Program-made: the position numbers and the translations under genes
In this document: positions 20,420 through 27,068 of the stretch, one piece after another
Position numbering within the stretch: the stretch's first letter is position 1
Layout of the letters: every line of letters begins with the position of its first letter
NCBI RefSeq assembly: GCF_001039355.2
Contig: NW_019775740.1
Coordinates: 167,428-194,495 of the forward strand
From: Lingula anatina
Lineage: Eukaryota > Brachiopoda > Lingulata > Lingulida > Lingulidae
Direction of reading: 5' to 3'
Length of the DNA: 27,068 bases
Notes under the pieces: model-generated
Databases searched by the model: none
Seen by the model: the letters and a program-made list of their open reading frames with translations, nothing else
Told to the model about the DNA's origin: nothing

Positions 20420-22177
20420 GGCCCTTTCAAGAAGAAATAGACAATTCACTATTTATAATTCCTGGAATTATAATTGTACTTTTAGTAGGTAGGTAGGTAG
20501 AAAACAATTTATGATTCCTGGCACAGGTTACCGACCGGCGTCTCTCTTTGCGGCATCAGTTGACCACCTGCCACGTTTCATACGATCAATTCCGTTTGTT
20601 TTCTAAGTTACTATTACATTCAGTTAGCTCATTACTTCTTTTTTTATTTTAGATACGTTCACATGAAATTGTACGCCAAAAAATCAATTGTAGCTTTAGA
20701 AAATGTCATTCATAAAGGGTTAACAAAAGCTGTTGTATTAATATAGTATATGGTCTTTGATTTTGAAGTTACGTTCATTATTATTCATTGATGAATGTGT
20801 TGCAAAATAGTGCCTCCAGCAGAACAAAATTCCAGTCTTACCTTCCTTAAGTGACCAGAAAAAGTTAAATACAGAAGTCACAAATATCACTTTAATTATT
20901 TACCAGCTTTATTATTTCTCCTTAAAGAAGATGATACTAGCTGGCTTATTAGTAATATTACTAGACAATGCACATCTTTTGATCATACATATTTGGGTCA
21001 TTTAGGCTCTTGTTTTCTTTTTTCCTCAAGAATAATTTTTTTTTTGACTTGGTAAAAAAATTAGTTAATGTTCTCCGCCATTTACATGTTTGCTGTTTTA
21101 ATGCAAGTAGAAAATTTAAAGTACTAGAATTACTAATTTTAAACTTTAACATATTTTATATTTCACTGTAGATAACTGGTAAATGGTGTTAGTTGAAATC
21201 AAGGGGATGTGTTTTACTTTGTTCAAGACGAGTGATATATTCTGTCAGGGTAGATAGTTGATTTGCGATATGGTTTTTATAGAAGTACAATTTTTCATAT
21301 AACCTGTTATGATCTGGTTAAGTAGAGCATGGTCTTAATGATTTTCAACCCTTTTCGTTATTTACCTCTGTTCTATTTATGAACTGTTTGATATCTTTTA
21401 AAGTCACCAGTGTCCTAGTAGTACAGTGTTAAACCACAGTATAAAATTCTAAAATGAAATGTATGGTACTTTTATTTAATGTTGTTTATTAATTTAAAAA
21501 CACAAAGAGAAGAAAAAATAAGGGGATGTGCAGGAAGTATACATTCCTAAGTTAGATATAAGATATGAATAGCCCTTATGTTGGACCTTGTTATCTATGA
21601 ATTTCAAATTTCAAGATGTCTGTTAAGAAAGAGCCATGTTTAACCCATATCAGTTGTTAATGTTGTCATGACTACATGCATACAATATGGAATCCTAACT
21701 TACATTGCTGATAGCACTTTAACATGAAAAAAATAGATAATATAGTAAGTGTGCTCAGCATGTAATTGGACCATGTTGGAGTGAGTTTAAAGATTTCATG
21801 CGCTTAAGATTCGGTGCAAGAGAATTAAATCAGAAGTTCTTAAATTCTTTTTCTTTATTACACTTTTTTTTAAATTTAATTTAATATTTAATTTCTAGAA
21901 ACAGTTAAAACCAAAAAGCTTTCTTTTTTGCTAAAAAGTGCCACTGTAGCAGGACACACGGTCTTGTGAATAGGGCCCCCATTATGTTACCCTCGTATTA
22001 GATTAGCAATTTGCATGCTCACTGTGCTCTGTGTGATAATGACATATGGATAGGTAGTTCATAGCCAGGAAAGCTACCTACGTGTACTCTAGTTGCCATT
22101 CAGGAAGCTAGCCATATGGAAGCTTGATAGAAGCTTTTTAAGAAAAAGTTGTTGCTTAATTAGAAATAGATTAAAAG
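20420..22177. other. Interval between CNP 5' region and the small membrane protein gene
   Basis: The left part is locally less AT-rich, with a GTAG-type run (AGTAGGTAGGTAGGTAG at about 20475-20501) and GACCGGCGTCTC near 20533. It could hold a promoter or first untranslated exon of the plus-strand gene. The rest is AT-rich with no ORF of recognisable character. I see no supported gene. Confidence 0.35.
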
Positions 22178-23238
22178 ATGGAGGAAGAACAGATACCTCA
22201 AGAGCCTGATAGTGTAACAGTGGAACAGATAGGCAGTGGATACAGTACATGGTTATTTGTTCTTTTGATTTTGATCCCTGGTTCAGTAATAGGTAGGCAT
22301 ATTTTTTACCTTTGCTGTTGGCTTCCAAGTAGGCATGGTTATCTTAGCTTATCTTAGGGCATTGCCTACCAGTTGTCCAAGTGGTGGTTGGAATGGAATA
22401 TACATGATTGTCAGTCATCTTTATTCTGCTGTAGAAGTGCAATTGCTTTATCACAACATTCATAGAACTTATAATTATGTGTAGTAACAATACAGCAAAT
22501 CTCTTTAAATATCTGGATAATAGTTTCAGATAATGTTCCTTTAAGACCATTATCTGATTTTAATTAAAATTAAGTAAAGGTTTTAAGGTATTATTGTGTG
22601 CTTACTGTTGCAGATTGCCCTTTTGAAGTCTTTTTGATATAAACTTTACAAAACCTGAGAGATACCCTATTATGATTTGTTCTATTTCCATATTGAATAT
22701 TGTTTTGTCTGGATGTGTGCCGAATACTTTAGTTTTATAAATTGCTATGTATGCTTTTGATCAAATTTTGTCTCTTTGGTGAATGTGTACAGTCAACTAA
22801 ATAAAGAACAAGTGTTCTTGATTATACAAATGAAGAATTGGCATTTTTAATTATGCAAATGAAGAATAAATGTTTTTAATCATACATTGAAATGAAATGA
22901 ATATTACTTTAGAACAGTTTTAGTAGAAAGAGGAGGTAAATAACCTGCTTACTTTAAATATTTTGAACCATAGTCTGGTTATCTAGATGTATGTAAATAT
23001 TTTTGAAATAATTTTTTGAAATTAAATGAAAATATAAGACACTGAACTTAAACATCTTTTATGTACCAAAAAAAACTGATTATATGAGTAACTGTATTTT
23101 TGTTGTTTAATTTTAGGGTTTTTCTCTTACAAGCTTGTGAAGAGCTTACGAGATAAAGAAAGACAGAAGGATGAGAAGAAGAAATTAAAACAACAAAGAA
23201 AAGAAAAAGAACTATCAAAGAAGCAGAAGAAGAAATAG
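22178..23238 (+). CDS. Small single-pass membrane protein with lysine-rich tail, 78 aa, SMIM15-like
   Basis: Exons 22178-22292 and 23117-23238 (TAG at 23236-23238) join in frame with a split Gly codon; the donor is gtaggc and the acceptor AATTTTAG. Residues 1-18 are acidic (MEEEQIPQEPDSV...). A hydrophobic segment at about 25-41 (WLFVLLILIPGSVIGFF) is long enough to span a membrane. It is followed by SYKLVKSLRDKERQ and a strongly basic, charged tail ending KKQKKK. Topology should place the basic tail in the cytosol. The layout of one TM helix, then a [S][WY]KL-K segment, then a Lys/Glu-rich tail, and the length resemble vertebrate SMIM15 (74 aa, function poorly known). Sequence identity is low, so orthology is a suggestion. 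An upstream untranslated exon is possible but not located. Confidence 0.65.
22293..23116 (+). other. Intron of the small membrane protein gene
   Basis: This 824-bp AT-rich interval is bounded by gtaggc and ttttag. It contains minus-strand chance ORFs only. A TTATAC/TTATGCAAATGAAGAA motif recurs near 22823 and 22853. Confidence 0.55.
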
Positions 23239-24932
23239 ATCTGAAAGACAAAATATTAAAAGAATGACTATTTTATTAAATTATTTTCACTGTGCTGTAT
23301 TGGACAGGCCAATTTTAGACAAAGTTTTAGGAAAGGATAATGGAATTAGTTGACACAGGACAAACTTATCTGCAAAAGGTGATTCTAGTGTACTGAACTT
23401 CTTCAACATTTCGGCTGCCAAACAAGGAAATCCAAAACCCATACTGGAAATGTTCTTTAGGACAATGCGGGCACCATGCAATATTTTGCCAGATATCTTG
23501 AAAGTGTGCTTCATATGCTTACTAGTATTACTTAGTTACCCAAAAACAAGCTGAACTTTGATGTTCAAGATTTTCACTTTATTCAAGTAACAGAACCCTT
23601 GCTGTATCTTGGATTAATTCAAGAGGGAAAAGTCAGAAGAAACATGCCGAAGAGATAACAATCAGAAATGCTGCCTTATGACCAGATCTGTACGTTCAAC
23701 ACCTCTCACGTAGAAACAGATTCTAAATAAATCCTAGGATTATTGGTTTTGTCCACTCCTATGGTACATACCTATTTTGAAATAAATAACATGAAGAATT
23801 CAATGAATACCTCCACAGACACCAAAGTGGAAGCATAACAGATAAAATTCCTGCTGAACATAAACTAATAAGCAAGTGTGTTTCTATTGACTTTATTTAG
23901 TCTATTTCAAATGAATTAGATATTTTTTATTGAAAATATAATATCATTCCAGTGTCATTGCTATGTTAATGGTCACATGATGTGCTTTTGAGTATGTGAT
24001 GCTTAATTGTTAATTACTATGATGTGAGCCTTTTCTAACAGTTGTAAGTGGTAGGGAAATTTTTTTGAAAGTAAATTTTGACCATTCATTAACTTATTTT
24101 CAGGTTCATATCACATAATACACAGATTTTATTCAATGGGCTTTTAATTTCAGTATTAGTGATGGATAGAGATAGAATGCAATTTTACCGAAACAGTAGT
24201 TAGATGGGATAAGGGTGTGAAAAACATTCAGTTGCTTTGTTAGTTGAAATCATGTCTCAACATTATACAAATTAAATTTATAAATATATATATTTCTGTG
24301 ACAAATGTAGTGATAAATGCACAAAGAATTGGACATTTTATCAGATCTTTAATTCAATAATTTTGTTTATACAAATATAGTAACAAGAGCCCAGTACAAG
24401 GTTCAGCAGGTCAAGAAAAGAGGTGTTAGTGATATTTATCTTCTGAAATTTAAAATTTTGCTTCACAAATTTTTCAATTGAGTTGTGTGAAAATTTTAAA
24501 CATGCATATTAATCTTCACCATTCTGGATTTTCTTGCTTTGAAGACAAATGTTACAATGGAACATGCAATTTTCTTTTGATTTGTGGGGAATTTATAAAC
24601 AGGTGAAGAAAATAACTCATTTGTGACAAAAATTAACACGTTAGGCTAAATAAATTTAGAATGACAGTAATGAATTAAAGAATGACTTTATCCACCAGAT
24701 AGCTTGTTTTAAGAAACTTGCTTAGATTACAGAATTTATAACATAAGTGCTTCCTGCATTTCTACCAAGACACAAGTGTATTTCAAGGGATCAGTAATGT
24801 ACTTAGAGAATTATTTTATATTGAGTGTCAGTAAATAAAATATAAATTATTTCATCTATAAGATTTTTCTTCATGTATTTTTCTTCTCTCAGTCCATGCA
24901 AACCTCAAAAAGACAGTTTACCTGTGTATGCA
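23239..24932 (+). other. Probable 3' UTR and downstream sequence of the small membrane protein gene
   Basis: AATAAA hexamers lie at 23726-23731, 23781-23786 and 24834-24839, so the 3' UTR may be about 0.5 kb or longer. The minus-strand ORF at 23287-23514 (75 codons) is not recognised and overlaps the expected UTR. No other gene is seen. Confidence 0.45.
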
Positions 24933-25280
24933 ATGACCCAATGGCCTTATGGTCAGTGTCTGCCTCCAAAGCAGGAGTAGATGGGTTCCACCTTGTTTAG
25001 AGACATACCAGTGAGTCTTTCATAAAACTGTACTTGTTGTCTCTTGGTTTGGCACTCCTCACTTTGGGGTTGAAGCAGGGGTAAAAAAGATTTTTCATTG
25101 GCTAGGTTTCAGCACCTCATATAGCAGCTAGGACATATGGACTGGATTAGGACCAAAACTGACCAGGTATTGAGGTGTCCAATGTAAAATGTGCTGAGAT
25201 GCATGTGTAGTGCAATGTATTAGAACGTAACTTTCTCTTTTATGTATGACTGTATAAACACGACTGATGACCATGTGAAA
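24933..25280 (+). mobile_element. tRNA-derived SINE
   Basis: The head is tRNA-like. Box A TGGTCAGTGTCTG (24950-24962) is followed by the anticodon-arm-like CTCCAAAGCAGGAG and box B GGGTTCCACC (24983-24992), at normal tRNA spacing. A non-tRNA body follows (for example GCACTCCTCACTTTGGGG). The tail is AT-rich, and the 3' end is fixed only approximately. The head has decayed from tRNA consensus (GGTTCCA rather than GGTTCGA) and the tRNA fold is incomplete, so it is a retroposon rather than a functional tRNA. Similar tRNA-headed SINEs occur in molluscs. Confidence 0.65.
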
Positions 25281-27068
25281 GACATTCACTGATTGAAAAA
25301 GAAGCCAACTCTTGAAACATCATTTTCATTAATTCTGTTTATTATTCCACGATCCAACAATTAACATTTTTGTTCTTTTTTAACTGTAAACCACAAAAAA
25401 TCCACTTCTAATACTATGAATTCCAAGTGGTTGGTGTCATTAAGGATGCCAAAACATCTTTTAATTTGTTGTGAGAAATAAACCATTATGCATAAAATGT
25501 CCAAATTTAAATAAGACTGAAAAGTTAATGGATATCTTAAACTAGACTGCATGCAGTTGGATCCATAAATTATTGAAAGCTACAGAGGCAAATTTTGCAG
25601 CAACAAGGGATCACCTGAGAACATAAAACCAGTTTGTCAACACTATTTGACATCATACGAGACTAAAAAACCTGAAATTCCATACGAGCAGTAAGGGCAT
25701 TGAGCCATTTAAGAAAGAAATACAAAAGTGACACAGGAAATATTGCACACTGTTGTGCAATAGGCTGTTATTGTGCAACACTTCAAAGAAAACAACTGGG
25801 AAAATATCTGTGGTTAAACTGTTTTCTTCCCCGTTGCATACAGCTAGTCTGCCATCATTTCTGACCCCCACTCTCCTCAAAATCTGACTGACAGTAGATC
25901 ATAGCCAGGGGTTTCATGGTACATGCACGGGCTGAAAATTGATGATGTTGTATACTTTTCCCAGAAAACCTAAAGAACAATTGCCTTACAAGCTCCACTT
26001 TTTCAGAAAAAAGACCCCCTTTTGAAATTGCTGGCTTGGGGCCTGAGATCTCGTGCTAATTTGGGCTGTCTCAGATGATCCCCATTGTTCTTTTTTTTTT
26101 ATGGGTAAAATAAGATTAAAAATTATCTACATTATATGCCTTTACAATATCTTGAATGAAAAGAAAGGCAAAGTTGACACATTAAGGTTAACATATCAAA
26201 AACATGATTGAAAGATGAATTATTAATGTATTTTTGTGCTTAAAATTTGCCACCTTAACCTTTAAAAGACTCATTTATACACTTTCCACCAAAGTCTTTT
26301 GAGAAGACTATTTTGAAAGCAGACTAGACACATACTGACATAATGATAGTTTATCTCACGACAGGAGCTTCAAAACAATACAATAATTGAAGTAGCATTT
26401 GCTTACAATAGATCTTCAATTGCATGTATTTTATATTGCTTCAATGTGTTCCATACTTCCATGCATCCAATTTTGTTCAAATACTGGTAAGCATACATTT
26501 ATCATAAAGGAATTATAAGTACATTTATCATAATGATGGAAGCACAAGCCATCAGTTACAAGACAACTCATACTGTAACTAATACATACATCAATCTCTA
26601 AACTTTAAATGCAAGTTGTTTTATCCAAACTTCAGGTTGTTAAATGCCTCAAATTAATATCATGGAATGGATTCACACGTTTTGATTACCAATAAAATGA
26701 TACTGTGTAGATCTTTTACAATGTCCATAACATACGAAAAATAGGCGTCGAATAATATTGAAAATGTGTTGCATTGTGCTAAGTTTGTCACTTTTTAAAA
26801 TCCACAAAAAGGTGGCAATACACTTGAAAGTAAAAACTTAGACAAATAAAACATTTTATTTTTCAGTGAAATCAAACTTTTTTCAGCTATTATTGTAAAA
26901 CAACATAAAAGTTGGAATAGTCTGAATAGTATAATTCTTAACAATGATCCTTCTTTTGTAGTCAATAAAAGGAAATAAAAACTTACATTTACAATTAAAT
27001 CTATAAACATATGCATATGCTAGTAATTCATAGAGCAAACTGTAACAGTGGAGTATTTTTTTTTTTTT
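25281..27068. other. AT-rich right end, no gene seen
   Basis: ORFs at 25361-25552, 25653-25880 and 26795-27016 on the minus strand have no family resemblance, splice context or codon character. TTGTGCAA occurs twice within 25 bp near 25755-25780. The window ends in a run of T. I see nothing else I can support. Confidence 0.5.

Noticed and set aside
23287-23514. 75-codon minus-strand ORF
   Set aside because: It overlaps the expected 3' UTR of the small membrane protein gene, has no acceptor or donor context and no recognised motif.
24941-25005. Functional tRNA gene
   Set aside because: Box A and B are present, but the box B is degenerate and a non-tRNA body continues; a SINE explains it better.
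1-27068. CRISPR array or prokaryotic operon
   Set aside because: No regularly spaced direct repeats of the right size exist, and all genes have spliceosomal introns.

Overview
This window is metazoan nuclear DNA. The genes are split by GT-AG introns, the sequence between exons is AT-rich, and transposon-derived repeats are scattered through it. The proteins resemble those of bilaterian invertebrates. The tRNA-derived SINE near the right end and the general character suggest a marine invertebrate, perhaps a lophotrochozoan such as a mollusc, but I cannot name the species. No prokaryotic feature, CRISPR array, rRNA or functional tRNA gene was seen.

Four protein-coding genes can be supported. 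(1) 138-2887, plus strand: the last six coding exons of cyclin Y (CCNY); its N-terminal exons lie off the left edge. (2) 6531-13364, minus strand: a complete 13-coding-exon front-end fatty acyl desaturase (FADS type, cytochrome b5 fused to a three-histidine-box desaturase, 432 aa), probably with a further 5' untranslated exon near 17057. It is tail-to-tail with CCNY. (3) 17957-19520, minus strand: a two-coding-exon CNP-type 2',3'-cyclic-nucleotide 3'-phosphodiesterase (448 aa) with a P-loop kinase half and a 2H-phosphoesterase half, plus probable 5' untranslated exon(s) up to about 20330. (4) 22178-23238, plus strand: a two-exon gene for a 78-aa single-pass membrane protein with a very basic tail, resembling SMIM15. 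The four genes have unrelated functions (CDK/Wnt signalling, polyunsaturated fatty acid synthesis, RNA-end processing, membrane protein) and are neighbours rather than a pathway.

The rest is introns, untranslated regions and repeats. These include a GC-rich 195-bp inverted-repeat element (5763-5957), a 260-bp dispersed repeat inside a FADS intron (about 10600-10860), an AT-rich repeat cluster with two direct-repeat pairs (12134-12830), a 44-bp tandem duplication (14221-14308), and two copies of one MITE in inverted orientation (14515-14999 and 15501-15836), the left copy split by a nested hAT-like MITE. A tRNA-derived SINE lies at about 24933-25280. From about 25280 to the end I see no gene.

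I did not find a convincing new biological system. The points most worth checking are the nested and inverted MITE structure, a predicted upstream ORF whose stop codon overlaps the CNP start codon, and the CNP protein itself, which keeps the visible motifs of both a kinase and a cyclic phosphodiesterase RNA-healing enzyme. All splice sites are read by eye and by protein similarity recalled from memory; none is backed by transcript data.
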